A stretch of DNA of 24,946 nucleotides from Crocinitomicaceae bacterium (GCA_020848015.1 JADLBA010000164.1:1-24946), one strand, 5' to 3'; counted from the stretch's first letter, positions 1 through 8,294 are shown. Program-made: numbers and translations. The notes: generated by a model not told the origin, from the letters alone.

Positions 1-1
1 C

Positions 2-658
2 GGCACATTACTCGACACTGCTGCCATCATACGCGACTCGCAGGTGCCTGTACTTGGTATCAATACCGGCCGTCTTGGTTTTCTTTCCAATGTGGCGATA
101 CAGGATATAGAATCGTGTGTTGAAGCCTTGTTGAATGGAAATTTCACCCTTGACGGAAGATCGCTGATAGCAGTGGGCGGCATCGGGTTTAGCGAGCATG
201 ATTTTCCTTTTGCCCTGAACGATGTCACTTTGCGCAACAACGACCACAACAGCATGATCGCTGTTCAGACCTATGTGAACGATATCTTCATGTGTACTTA
301 CTGGGCCGACGGGCTGATTGTCTCCACCCCTACCGGTAGTACGGCATATTCACTGAGCTGTGGAGGCCCCATCGTTACACCCGACTCCAATAATATCATT
401 CTCACACCGATTGCGCCACATAATCTCAGTGTGCGCCCTTTTGTACTTTCCAACTCTAACACGGTAACGCTTCAGCCCGAAGCGCGTTCGGGGGAATTTT
501 TTCTCACACTCGACAGCCGCACCTACCCTATTGATAAGCACACCAGGGTCGAACTGACGCGGGCAAGTTTTGAACTGAACCTCGTGAACCTTGAAGGACA
601 CAACTTTTTTAATACTATCAGAAATAAATTAGGGTGGGCTGTGGATAAACGGAATTGA
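2..658 (+). CDS. nadK: NAD kinase, 5'-truncated by window edge
   Basis: ATP-dependent phosphorylation of NAD to NADP in the cytoplasm. The frame is open from base 2, where it begins GTLL, the end of the family's GGDGTLL nucleotide motif, so the N-terminal part (roughly 60-80 residues by family length) lies outside the window. Further hallmarks follow in order: NTGRLGFLS; LNDVTLRN, corresponding to the NE/D motif; DGLIVSTPTGSTAYSLSCGG, the conserved NAD-binding core; and PHNLSVRPFVL. A GTG at 44 could be mistaken for a start but lies inside the conserved domain. It is followed 68 bp later by porG on the same strand, the usual Bacteroidota arrangement. The call is secure; only the start is missing. 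Confidence 0.95.
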   Translation, partial: GTLLDTAAIIRDSQVPVLGINTGRLGFLSNVAIQDIESCVEALLNGNFTLDGRSLIAVGGIGFSEHDFPFALNDVTLRNNDHNSMIAVQTYVNDIFMCTYWADGLIVSTPTGSTAYSLSCGGPIVTPDSNNIILTPIAPHNLSVRPFVLSNSNTVTLQPEARSGEFFLTLDSRTYPIDKHTRVELTRASFELNLVNLEGHNFFNTIRNKLGWAVDKRN

Positions 659-687
659 TCTGCCGCATTACAACAGCAATAGGCAGC

Positions 688-695
688 TACCTTTG
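688..695 (+). promoter_or_regulatory. Candidate -7 box upstream of porG
   Basis: TACCTTTG matches the Bacteroidota consensus TAnnTTTG exactly and lies about 30 bp before the first porG ATG. No TTG -33 element is visible at the expected 17-23 bp distance. The call rests on the -7 match and position alone. Confidence 0.35.
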
Positions 696-725
696 GGGTG
701 TTAAAATTGATTCGAAGAGCAATAA

Positions 726-1610
726 ATGAAGCCGTTTACCGATCCCCGAAAGATGACAACCGTTCGTGCTTTTCTGGTATTGATTCCCCTGCTGTATTGT
801 TTTGCTGTAAGTGCTCAGGTTAGCAAGTATGACAAGAGCAAGGAGATCGGCATGATGGCGGGCACCAGCTATTATATCGGGGAGGTGAATCCCTACAAAC
901 ATTTCGGCACACGGCTCCATCCAGGCTTTGGTCTGAGTTTTCGCAATAATTTCAGCCGCCGCTGGACGGCAAAAGTGAGTGCCCTCTATGGTCATATTGA
1001 AGCGTGGGATTCCGACAGCAAAGACCCTTGGATCAGAAACCGGAATCTAAATTTTAAAAACCAGTTTTTTGAAGGTTCTGTGCAAGCGGAACTCAATTTT
1101 TTTGATTACCAGATCGGCAGCGACGACAACCTTTCTCCTTATCTCTTTACGGGTCTTGCCTATTATGGAATGAATCCGCAGGGCAACCTGAACGGCCTCT
1201 GGCGACCACTTCAGCCGGCAGGCACGGAGGGACAGGGCACTAGCGAGGGTACTCCGCTCTATAAAAACAATGGGTTTGCCATTCCAGTGGGCGTAGGTGT
1301 AAAAGCTAATCTCTTTACCATTCTTGGAGTTTCGCTGGAATGGGGGCTTCGTCGTACATGGACGGATTACTTTGATGATATTTCTGGTTCCTATATTAAT
1401 CCTAATATACTGGAGGATGAGAAGAGCCGTCTCTCTGCCAGGCTTTCAGACCAGAGCCTTGTGAAAGAGCGGGCAGATGGTACCAATGCCGGCCTTCAGC
1501 GGGGAGATCCGGGAAAAAAAGACCTCTATTTTTTTATGATGCTATCGCTGAATATCCGGATAGATGAAAAGGCAACATCCTGCTGGGAAGGCCACAGAAT
1601 AAGCCCCTGA
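726..1610 (+). CDS. porG: DUF6089 outer-membrane protein, PorG-like T9SS component
   Basis: Predicted outer-membrane beta-barrel. In Porphyromonas gingivalis the family member PorG is needed for type IX secretion and contacts the PorK/PorN ring. The 294-residue product has a signal peptide (hydrophobic core about residues 12-28, cleavage likely after AVSA, before Q31). Next comes the typical family opening EIGMMAGTSYYIGEVNP at about residues 40-56, then alternating aromatic/polar strands such as FRNNFSRRWTAKVSALYGHI. Two starts are possible, M1 and M10 (ATG at 753); both keep the signal peptide. It lies between nadK and uppS, the position PorG holds in P. gingivalis, which supports the assignment as much as the sequence does. 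The barrel topology is inferred. Confidence 0.8.
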   Translation: MKPFTDPRKMTTVRAFLVLIPLLYCFAVSAQVSKYDKSKEIGMMAGTSYYIGEVNPYKHFGTRLHPGFGLSFRNNFSRRWTAKVSALYGHIEAWDSDSKDPWIRNRNLNFKNQFFEGSVQAELNFFDYQIGSDDNLSPYLFTGLAYYGMNPQGNLNGLWRPLQPAGTEGQGTSEGTPLYKNNGFAIPVGVGVKANLFTILGVSLEWGLRRTWTDYFDDISGSYINPNILEDEKSRLSARLSDQSLVKERADGTNAGLQRGDPGKKDLYFFMMLSLNIRIDEKATSCWEGHRISP

Positions 1611-1616
1611 CTTTCG

Positions 1617-1624
1617 TACATTCG
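1617..1624 (+). promoter_or_regulatory. Candidate -7 box upstream of uppS
   Basis: TACATTCG resembles TAnnTTTG with one T-to-C change and ends 15 bp before the uppS ATG. No convincing -33 box is present. A promoter here would let uppS-bamA be transcribed apart from nadK-porG. Confidence 0.25.
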
Positions 1625-1639
1625 CCGCCCGATCATTTT

Positions 1640-2395
1640 ATGAGCTATTTCGAACAAATTGACAAGGAGAAACTTCCGTCGCATGTTGCTATTATCATGG
1701 ATGGCAATGGCCGCTGGGCGAAAAGCCATGGACAGGAGCGCATTTTTGGACATTTCAACGGAGTAGAAGCGGTGAGAGCCTCACTAAAAGCCGCCACCCG
1801 CGCAGGCATTCCTTACTTAACACTTTATGCTTTTTCAACTGAAAACTGGAACCGGCCAAAGGAAGAAGTCGAAGCACTCATGAACTTGCTGGTAGAAACC
1901 ATCATAAATGAAATTGATGAATTGGATCGAAACGGTGTAAGACTTTGTGCAATTGGGGATACTGACCAGTTGCCCGATGCCTGCAGAACTCAACTTTTCA
2001 GGGGAATAGAGCGCACAAGAAGCAACGCGAAGGTGAGTCTTATTCTCGCGCTGAACTACAGTGCGCGGTGGGAAATTGTGAACGCAGTAAAAACGATCGG
2101 TCGCAGTGGCATTTCCGAAGAAAAAATTGATGCCGATCTAGTCAGTAATAGCCTTACCACTCGCGATTTTCCAGACCCCGAACTATTGATACGGACAAGT
2201 GGTGAGCACAGGGTCAGTAACTTTTTGCTATGGCAGATCGCCTATACAGAGTTATATTTTACCGATACGCTGTGGCCCGATTTTAACGAAGAAGAATTTT
2301 ATAAAGCAGTGGTTGATTTTCAGCACCGTGAGCGGCGTTTTGGAAAAACCTCCGAGCAAATTTCCCCCTCTGCGCAAACGGACAAAGTACGGTAA
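1640..2395 (+). CDS. uppS: Isoprenyl transferase (undecaprenyl-diphosphate synthase)
   Basis: Cytoplasmic cis-prenyltransferase that extends farnesyl diphosphate with isopentenyl diphosphate to make the C55 carrier lipid used for peptidoglycan and surface glycans. The 251-residue product is of normal length. The catalytic aspartate D21 lies in HVAIIMDGNGRWAK. TLYAFSTENWNRP (61-73) and RTSGEHRVSNFLLWQIAYTE (185-204) are the other two signature blocks. The usual LNYGGRxEI appears here as LNYSARWEI, a mild variation. The ATG at 1640 gives the standard family N-terminus. bamA starts 18 bp after the stop, so the two are almost certainly co-transcribed, as is common across bacteria. Confidence 0.97.
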   Translation: MSYFEQIDKEKLPSHVAIIMDGNGRWAKSHGQERIFGHFNGVEAVRASLKAATRAGIPYLTLYAFSTENWNRPKEEVEALMNLLVETIINEIDELDRNGVRLCAIGDTDQLPDACRTQLFRGIERTRSNAKVSLILALNYSARWEIVNAVKTIGRSGISEEKIDADLVSNSLTTRDFPDPELLIRTSGEHRVSNFLLWQIAYTELYFTDTLWPDFNEEEFYKAVVDFQHRERRFGKTSEQISPSAQTDKVR

Positions 2396-2413
2396 GCCTA
2401 TAGCCAAAGCCCT

Positions 2414-4981
2414 ATGCAGTTTATTTTCACAAGAAAAGATATACTACGCTATTGCCTGCTGATACTGTTGCAACTATTGTGTGTGAGCGAGGTTTTTTCT
2501 CAACGCGAATCAATGATCGGGCAGGGAATTGATTATGCCAGTCCAAAAAAATACAGATTAGCCGGCCTCAGCGTTGTGGGCGCACAGTTTACCGATGTCC
2601 AGGCTATCAAGCTTTTCAGTGGATTGATGGAAGGCCAGGAGGTGATGATCCCCGGCGATGGTATTACGGATGCTGTTCGCAAGCTCTGGCGGCAACATCT
2701 TTTTTCAGATGTGAGTATTTCAGTAGCAGAATTTCGCGGCGAAGATGCCTACCTCATGATAGAGCTTACGGAAAAACCCCGGCTCGGCGTATTCAAATTT
2801 GAGGGACTAAAAAAAGGCGAAGCAGATAATATTCGGGAAAAACTCAATCTACGTGCCGGGACAATTTGCAATGAGAATCTGAAGTCTAATGCTACCAATA
2901 TTATACGTAAATACTATATTGAAAAGGGATATTACAACTCGAAAGTTCAGACACGGGAGGAAGATTATTCTTCTGTAATGACTAACAGTGTGAAACTCAT
3001 ATTTGATATTGACCGTGGCCCGCGGGTGAAAATCGAGGAAATAAAACTAAATGGTGTATCGCAATTCCCTGAGGGCAAAGTGTTCAGAGCCATGAAAAAT
3101 ACCAAGGAGAAAAAATGGCACCGCATTTTTAAATCTTCCAAATTTATTGATGAGGAATATGAAGAAGATAAGGTAAAGATCATTGAGAAGTACAACAAGG
3201 AAGGCTTTCGCAACGCGAAGATTGTTTACGATTCTGTGTATGTGCTGAGTCCGGGAAGAGTGGGAATCCGCATTGATATTGAAGAGGACAAGCGATTTTA
3301 TTTCAGAAACATCACTTTCGTCGGCAATACAAAGTACAAGACCTCGTCTCTTGACAGTGTGCTGAACATACAGAAAGGAGACCTGTATAATATTGAGTTG
3401 CTTCAGAAGCGCCTCAATTTCAATCCGAATGGCCGCGATATTTCTTCGCTTTATACCGATGATGGTTACCTGAATTTTTATGCCTATCCCATTGAGACGC
3501 TCGTCCCTGAAGACAGTATAGACGTTGAAATAAGGATGGGTGAAGGGCAACAATATCGTATTGGGGTAATCAGTGTTTCAGGAAATACAAAAACGAATGA
3601 TCACGTCATATTCCGTGAGATACGTACGCGACCGGGGGACCTTTTTAACCGCTCTGACCTCATCCGGTCGCAGAGGGAGCTGGCGGCACTAAACTATTTC
3701 AACCAGGAGGCTTTTGATATTCGCACTAATCCCCGTCAGGAAGAAGGATTAGTTGATCTTGAGTATGTGGTAGAAGAAAAACCATCCGACCAGATCGAGC
3801 TTTCCGGTGGTTGGGGAGGAGGCAGAGTGGTGGGAACACTGGGACTCAGTTTCAACAATTTTTCTATGCGCCATTTTTTCAAGAGGAGTGCTTGGAGCCC
3901 TCTCCCCACGGGGGATGGCCAGAAACTTTCGCTGCGGGCTGTTTCAAACGGAATTTATTATCAGTCATACAGTATTTCATTTACAGAACCCTGGCTTGGA
4001 GGAAAAAAGCCTAACTCCCTCAGCGTCTCCGCTTATCGCTCAGTACAGAGCAATGGCCAGAAGAAGAAGATCAATGAGTTGCCTAATCCCGCCAGGCAAT
4101 CACTGTTAATCACAGGTGCTACGGTCTCATTTGGGCAGAAGTGGCAAAAGCCTGACGACTGGTTTATTTTCTACGGTGGAGTTTCTTACCAGCATTTTAA
4201 TCTCAATAAATACGGATCGTTTTTCAGTTTCAGCGAAGGATTTTCAAACAACCTTGCAGGAAACCTGACGCTGGAGCGGAACTCTGTTTCAGAACCTATT
4301 TACCCGACGTGGGGGTCTAAGATTACACTCAGCACGAAGTTTACTTTCCCCTATACACTCTGGGGAGAGACAGTGCAGAAGAAAACATATAATTATTCGA
4401 CCATGAGCGAGCAACAAAAGTTTGACTGGGTTGAATATTACAAGGTTAAGTTCACAGCAAACTGGTATTCTTCTCTGAATAAAAGCAAGAAAAACAAGCT
4501 GGTGCTTCATTCCAAGGTTGGTTTTGGCTTCCTTGGTGCGTACAATAAGCGGCTTGGGCAGTCGCCTTTTGAGCGATTCTATCTCGGAGGTGTTTACCTC
4601 AGCGGATTCCTGCTGGATGGTCGTGAAATTGTGAACTTGCGCGGCTATGATGATCTTTCTCTGACAACACCGAGCGATCGAGTAGGTGCTCCGGTTATTA
4701 CCAAATACGGGCTTGAACTGAGGTATCCTGTGTCAACCAACCCTGCTGCCACTATCTATGCACTTGGTTTTGCAGAAGCGGGAAGAACGTGGGTGGACTT
4801 CAGAGATTACAATCCTTTTAACCTTTACAGATCGGCGGGAGCAGGACTGCGGATTTTCCTGCCGATGTTTGGATTGTTAGGCTTCGATTATGGCTGGCGG
4901 TTAGATGACCTTCCGAACAATCCGAATATGGCTCGTGGTCAATTTCACTTCTCCATTGGTATGAATCTTGGCGAACTATAA
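2414..4981 (+). CDS. bamA: Outer-membrane protein assembly factor BamA
   Basis: Omp85-family insertase that folds beta-barrel proteins into the outer membrane. The product has 855 residues. A signal peptide (core about 10-24, ending near VFSQ) is followed by repeated POTRA-type segments, for example GVFKFEGLKKGEADNIREKL, IDRGPRVKIEEIKLNGVSQF, RFYFRNITFVGNTKYKTSS and YRIGVISVSGNTKTNDHVIF. The C-terminal barrel of about 400 residues carries the lid-lock motif NLRGYDD (R743 G744 Y745) on the sixth loop. It ends with an amphipathic strand FHFSIGMNLGEL; the terminal residue is Leu where Phe is the classical end. It lies between uppS and two Skp-like chaperones, the conserved envelope cluster. No rearrangement is seen. 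Confidence 0.97.
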   Translation: MQFIFTRKDILRYCLLILLQLLCVSEVFSQRESMIGQGIDYASPKKYRLAGLSVVGAQFTDVQAIKLFSGLMEGQEVMIPGDGITDAVRKLWRQHLFSDVSISVAEFRGEDAYLMIELTEKPRLGVFKFEGLKKGEADNIREKLNLRAGTICNENLKSNATNIIRKYYIEKGYYNSKVQTREEDYSSVMTNSVKLIFDIDRGPRVKIEEIKLNGVSQFPEGKVFRAMKNTKEKKWHRIFKSSKFIDEEYEEDKVKIIEKYNKEGFRNAKIVYDSVYVLSPGRVGIRIDIEEDKRFYFRNITFVGNTKYKTSSLDSVLNIQKGDLYNIELLQKRLNFNPNGRDISSLYTDDGYLNFYAYPIETLVPEDSIDVEIRMGEGQQYRIGVISVSGNTKTNDHVIFREIRTRPGDLFNRSDLIRSQRELAALNYFNQEAFDIRTNPRQEEGLVDLEYVVEEKPSDQIELSGGWGGGRVVGTLGLSFNNFSMRHFFKRSAWSPLPTGDGQKLSLRAVSNGIYYQSYSISFTEPWLGGKKPNSLSVSAYRSVQSNGQKKKINELPNPARQSLLITGATVSFGQKWQKPDDWFIFYGGVSYQHFNLNKYGSFFSFSEGFSNNLAGNLTLERNSVSEPIYPTWGSKITLSTKFTFPYTLWGETVQKKTYNYSTMSEQQKFDWVEYYKVKFTANWYSSLNKSKKNKLVLHSKVGFGFLGAYNKRLGQSPFERFYLGGVYLSGFLLDGREIVNLRGYDDLSLTTPSDRVGAPVITKYGLELRYPVSTNPAATIYALGFAEAGRTWVDFRDYNPFNLYRSAGAGLRIFLPMFGLLGFDYGWRLDDLPNNPNMARGQFHFSIGMNLGEL

Positions 4982-5001
4982 GAAACTGGTGCTTACCTTC
5001 G
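4968..5001 (+). promoter_or_regulatory. Candidate promoter for the ompH pair
   Basis: TTG at 4968-4970, a 23-bp spacer, then TACCTTCG at 4994-5001. This fits the Flavobacterium-type pattern TTG-N17-23-TAnnTTTG with one mismatch. It overlaps the 3' end of bamA and would give a leader of about 20-25 nt before the ATG at 5031. TTACCTTCGCGCAC here resembles the box upstream of alaS (12 of 14 bases). Confidence 0.4.
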
Positions 5002-5030
5002 CGCACCGTTTTGCAAATGCAATCAGAATA

Positions 5031-5654
5031 ATGAAAAGATTTTTTTTAATCGCACTGCTCCCGCTCTTTTTCTCTGAGCAATCATTTGCCCAAAAGTTCA
5101 GTTATGTTGACTCGAAGTACATTTTGGGTCACATGCCCGAGTACCAGGCAGCACAACAGGAAATCAACCGGCTGAGCGGCCAGTGGCAAAAAGAAATTGA
5201 AGCCAAGTACGAGACGATTGATAAACTCGAAAAAGCATATCAGGCTGAAAAAATCCTGCTAACCGATGAAATGCGCAAGAAGCGCGAGGATGAGATCAAT
5301 CAAAAGCGCAACGAGGCGAAAGATATGCAGAAGCAGAAATTTGGTGTTGACGGGGAATTATTTAAAAAAAGGGAGGAGCTCATCTCTCCTATTCAGGATC
5401 AAATTTATTCGGCTATCCAGGAAGTAGCAACCTCAAATGCCTTGATGGTGGTTTTCGATAAAGCCAATCACAGCAATATGCTTTATACAAACCCTAAGCA
5501 TGATATCAGCGACAAAGTCTTGAAAAAAATGGGATTGAAACCGGGAGAGATGTTGGAAGAAGAAGGAGGCGGGGAGCAGGAGCAAAAAGCGGACGACGGG
5601 TCAGGCACTCAGGACAAGCCCAAAGGAAGCGGTAAAACCGGAAGGAGAAAATAA
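5031..5654 (+). CDS. OmpH/Skp-family periplasmic chaperone, first copy
   Basis: Skp-like holdase that keeps unfolded outer-membrane proteins soluble on their way to BamA. It has 207 residues from the ATG at 5031. A longer frame runs back to a TTG inside bamA, but only M1 at 5031 gives a proper signal peptide (MKRFFLIALLPLFF..., cleavage likely after A20). The mature start KFSYVDSKYILGHMPEYQ is the OmpH family opening. Residues about 45-125 form a long charged coiled coil (the Skp tentacles), and VFDKANHSNMLYTNP closes the core. The last 35 residues are a Gly/Glu/Lys-rich low-complexity tail ending in a basic GKTGRRK. It directly follows bamA. Confidence 0.9.
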   Translation: MKRFFLIALLPLFFSEQSFAQKFSYVDSKYILGHMPEYQAAQQEINRLSGQWQKEIEAKYETIDKLEKAYQAEKILLTDEMRKKREDEINQKRNEAKDMQKQKFGVDGELFKKREELISPIQDQIYSAIQEVATSNALMVVFDKANHSNMLYTNPKHDISDKVLKKMGLKPGEMLEEEGGGEQEQKADDGSGTQDKPKGSGKTGRRK

Positions 5655-5720
5655 GGTCGCAGCCTTATTTGGCTCAGCGTTTGTTTAAATATGAAACATA
5701 AATCAGCTAATACATAGACA

Positions 5721-6257
5721 ATGAAGAAATTCATCCTCCTGACAGCAGTACTAACCATATACACTGCAGCCATGGCTCAAAAACTCGGACACACTGATGG
5801 TCAGGCGCTACTGCTTGCACTGCCTGAAATGTCAAAGATTGATTCCTCTCTTCAAAAACAGACAAAAGAGTACGAGAGCACATTGAATACGATGAAAGCC
5901 GAATACGATGTCAAGATAAAAGATTTTGAAGCAAGCCAGACCGCCAATGCGCCCCAAGCCATTCTCCAGAGCAAGGCACGGGTGATACAGGGCTTGGAAC
6001 AGAATATGGTGGATCTTCAGGAAACAGCTAATAGTGACCTCGCTGCTTCGCGGGATCAAATGCTTCGCCCACTCATTGATAAGGTAAATAAGGCTATTGA
6101 TGCGGTAGCAAAGGAAAACGACTTCACCTACATTTTTGACTCCGGCACAGGCTCACTGCTCTATCTCGGTGGGGAAGACATTACACTGATGGTGATGGAT
6201 AAACTCGGTATTAAAAAGCCAGAGCCTAAGCCCGTAGCACCCAAGACGGGGAAGTAA
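5721..6257 (+). CDS. OmpH/Skp-family periplasmic chaperone, second copy
   Basis: Second Skp-like chaperone, 178 residues. Signal peptide MKKFILLTAVLTIYTAAMA is cleaved before Q20. The mature start KLGHTDGQALLLALPEM parallels copy 1, a coiled coil spans about 38-120, and the end FTYIFDSGTGSLLYLGGEDI matches the core-closing strand of copy 1. The short Pro/Lys tail differs from the acidic tail of its neighbour. The gap to copy 1 is 66 bp, and tandem ompH genes after bamA are usual in Bacteroidota (P. gingivalis has the same pair). The sequences have diverged, so the duplication is old. It is the last gene of the block before a terminator. Confidence 0.9.
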   Translation: MKKFILLTAVLTIYTAAMAQKLGHTDGQALLLALPEMSKIDSSLQKQTKEYESTLNTMKAEYDVKIKDFEASQTANAPQAILQSKARVIQGLEQNMVDLQETANSDLAASRDQMLRPLIDKVNKAIDAVAKENDFTYIFDSGTGSLLYLGGEDITLMVMDKLGIKKPEPKPVAPKTGK

Positions 6258-6388
6258 TAAGGTGAGTTTTCATATATTTAATACAGGGATAATCCCGATC
6301 TTTTGGCAGCAGTAGTTTTATAAAAATAGTGCGGTCGTAAGGTTTTGGATAACACACAACTAATCAACCGGTGAAAATATGATTCAGA

Positions 6389-6424
6389 AAAGGCTAACTT
6401 GTACAGGTAGCCTTTCTTTTTTTT
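6389..6424 (+). terminator. Rho-independent terminator after the ompH pair
   Basis: Perfect 8-bp stem AAAGGCTA (6389-6396) / TAGCCTTT (6408-6415) with an 11-nt loop, then C and eight T. TTCAG/CTGAA flanks extend the symmetry. It lies about 130 bp past the second ompH stop and faces the convergent glycine-rich gene. Confidence 0.75.
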
Positions 6425-6498
6425 CTGAACATGAGTTCAGGCCTAGTGTGCCCTTTCAAGTCGTTATGTGAAATGCAGATCAGAAAATTTTTTAGATA

Positions 6499-8016
6499 TC
6501 AGTAGGTAATAGTAATCGAGCCATTGCCACTTTGAACACCTTGTGTATGAGTAACACCATTGGCTCCTGGAGTAACGTAGCTGCTTCCTCCACCTCCACC
6601 GTGAAGTGATCCTCCACCTCCACCATAGTAGCCACCCCCGCCTCCGCCTCCACCGTAGTAAGAGTTGCAGATGCCGCCGCCATTGCCCAGTGTACCGTTG
6701 CAGCCTACATTGACATATCCATTGAATCCACCTTCTCCACCTGCGGATTGTGTGCCTCCATTTCCCCACATATGGTAGATACCACAGTTCGGACCTCCGC
6801 CATCGCCCCCATTCAATCCGCCACCCACGCCACCTACGCTGGAGCCGCCACAGGAGTTAAGACTTCCACCCGCACCACCTCCGGCCACAAGTATCCGGTT
6901 AGCCAAGTCATTGTTGCTCTGTCGGATATCAGATGCACCTCCACCCCCACCTCCATCAACCCAAAAACTGTTGGAGATATAACCCGACCTACCTTCAGCA
7001 CCTCCATTGAATCCAGCGGCACCATGAACACCATCGGTACTCGGACCTCCTTGACCACCGACATAGATATATAATGTGGTTCCAGGCGAAACAGGAATGG
7101 TAGCCTGCACACGACCTCCTTTACCTCCGGTTCCGCCGCCATTTCCCGTGCCACCTTCAGCCCCAAAAGCATCCACTGTAATAGAGGTAACACAAGAAGG
7201 CACCAAGAACGTTTGTTCTGAACCCGTATAATTATAGGTGATACTCCCGGTACAATCTGAGACAGATACTGATGCATTAGATGTAGAACTGCATCCGTTT
7301 TTTATCACAGTGAGACTGACATTGAATGTTCCACCGCTTCCCCAAGTCACTGTAGGGTTTTGTGACGTAGCAGAAGATGGGGTCCCGTTTTCAAAACTCC
7401 ACAAATAAGTAGCTCCTCCAGTTGGGCAGACAAAGCCAACGTTATCACCAGTATAGGGTGGGTCGGGAGAATAGATAAAAGCAGACGAAGGAATTTCATC
7501 TACAGTAGCCGAGGTGGTAGAAGTGCTACTTGAGCAACCAGCCACATTAACAGATACTGAGTATTGCCCATTGGCAGCAGTCGTCGCATTTTCAATAGCC
7601 GGATTCTGGGCATTTGAAGTAAAATTGTTTGGTCCCGACCAGGAGAATGTACCTCCCGGTACTGCCGATGCCGTAAGCTGGAGCGATCCGCCTTCACAAA
7701 GCGGGCCGTTGTTGCCAGCTACCGGTGCGGGAGGAGGAATACAGTTTCCACACATTGTAAACCAGAGTGCGCCAGTGTAATAGTTGAGGCAATCGGTTGT
7801 CAAGTTGTAGATAATCAGTCCGTGAGCAGGGTTGCTGATGGCATCCCTCTCCGGTGTCGTCAGCCGCGGGATCAGAAGCCCCTTGCTGTTTGAACTGACA
7901 TCGAGCATTGCAGAAGGGTCTGGAATTGCTGCGGAGTCGTTGATACTAATTCCTTGTGAGTACATTAGAACTGATGCCAAGAAAAGAAAAATTAAGACTG
8001 TGCTTCTTTTCATCAT
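6499..8016 (-). CDS. Secreted PKD/glycine-rich surface protein
   Basis: Exported protein of 505 residues; function unknown. A signal peptide (about 1-20, ending LMYSQ) is followed by a module at 22-91 with AMLDVSSNSKGLLIPRLTTP and GLIIYNLTTDCLNYYTGALW. That module is common at the N-terminus of Bacteroidota surface proteins and resembles phage tail-fibre heads. Next come an Ig-like segment (about 100-172), a PKD-like domain (about 176-253, YLWSFENG...FNVSLTV), and a glycine-rich domain (about 257-505) with long Gly runs and DGGGGGGASDIR, like the glycine-rich domain of ALK/LTK-type proteins. It ends NGSITITY, closing that domain. No T9SS C-terminal signal is visible. It is monocistronic and opposed to its neighbours, in a spot where related genomes usually run ompH straight into murI. 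Adhesin or matrix roles are guesses. Confidence 0.85.
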   Translation of the reverse strand: MMKRSTVLIFLFLASVLMYSQGISINDSAAIPDPSAMLDVSSNSKGLLIPRLTTPERDAISNPAHGLIIYNLTTDCLNYYTGALWFTMCGNCIPPPAPVAGNNGPLCEGGSLQLTASAVPGGTFSWSGPNNFTSNAQNPAIENATTAANGQYSVSVNVAGCSSSTSTTSATVDEIPSSAFIYSPDPPYTGDNVGFVCPTGGATYLWSFENGTPSSATSQNPTVTWGSGGTFNVSLTVIKNGCSSTSNASVSVSDCTGSITYNYTGSEQTFLVPSCVTSITVDAFGAEGGTGNGGGTGGKGGRVQATIPVSPGTTLYIYVGGQGGPSTDGVHGAAGFNGGAEGRSGYISNSFWVDGGGGGGASDIRQSNNDLANRILVAGGGAGGSLNSCGGSSVGGVGGGLNGGDGGGPNCGIYHMWGNGGTQSAGGEGGFNGYVNVGCNGTLGNGGGICNSYYGGGGGGGGYYGGGGGSLHGGGGGSSYVTPGANGVTHTQGVQSGNGSITITY

Positions 8017-8208
8017 AGCTAAAGATTTTAGTTACTAAATTTTTGTATAATAAGCTAAGTTCAAGCAATGATAATAAAAAATTCTATTCCTCCTATCGGC
8101 ATGGAATACCGCAGGTGTTCGTTCATTTATCTTCATTGAAGCCAACATTCAGATAAAGGAGAGAAAATTATGCTTTTTCTTTGGTTAACAGACCACTCAA
8201 GCATCCTA

Positions 8209-8251
8209 TTTGATCCGGTTGATAGTTTGTTTGAAACATTAACGGATCAAA
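8209..8251 (+). repeat. Inverted repeat in the murI leader
   Basis: TTTGATCCG (8209-8217) and CGGATCAAA (8243-8251) are perfect 9-bp inverted arms. GTT/AA extends them with one bulge, and a smaller GTTT/AAAC hairpin sits in the 25-nt loop. It lies 43 bp before the murI ATG and lacks a T-run, so it does not look like a terminator. It could be an operator or an mRNA leader structure. Confidence 0.45.
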
Positions 8252-8294
8252 GAAATAGGTAAAAATCTCTTTCTTTGTCTAACAATTTTATTTT

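Noticed and set aside
3047..3553. 168-codon minus-strand frame inside bamA
   Set aside because: Antisense shadow of a conserved coding region with no recognisable features.
4968..5030. TTG start extending the first ompH gene into bamA
   Set aside because: The extension overlaps bamA and places the signal peptide internally; the ATG at 5031 fits the family.
6380..6472. 30-codon frame starting at the ATG just before the ompH terminator
   Set aside because: It runs through the hairpin and T-run of a clear terminator and has no ribosome-binding site.
6550..6960. Short repeated units suggesting a CRISPR or tandem DNA repeat
   Set aside because: The repetition comes from irregular runs of glycine codons, with no fixed repeat length or spacers.
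6464..7277. Overlapping frames on the minus strand inside the glycine-rich gene
   Set aside because: Out-of-frame readings of Gly/Pro-rich repetitive codons; the 505-residue frame has the signal peptide and domains.
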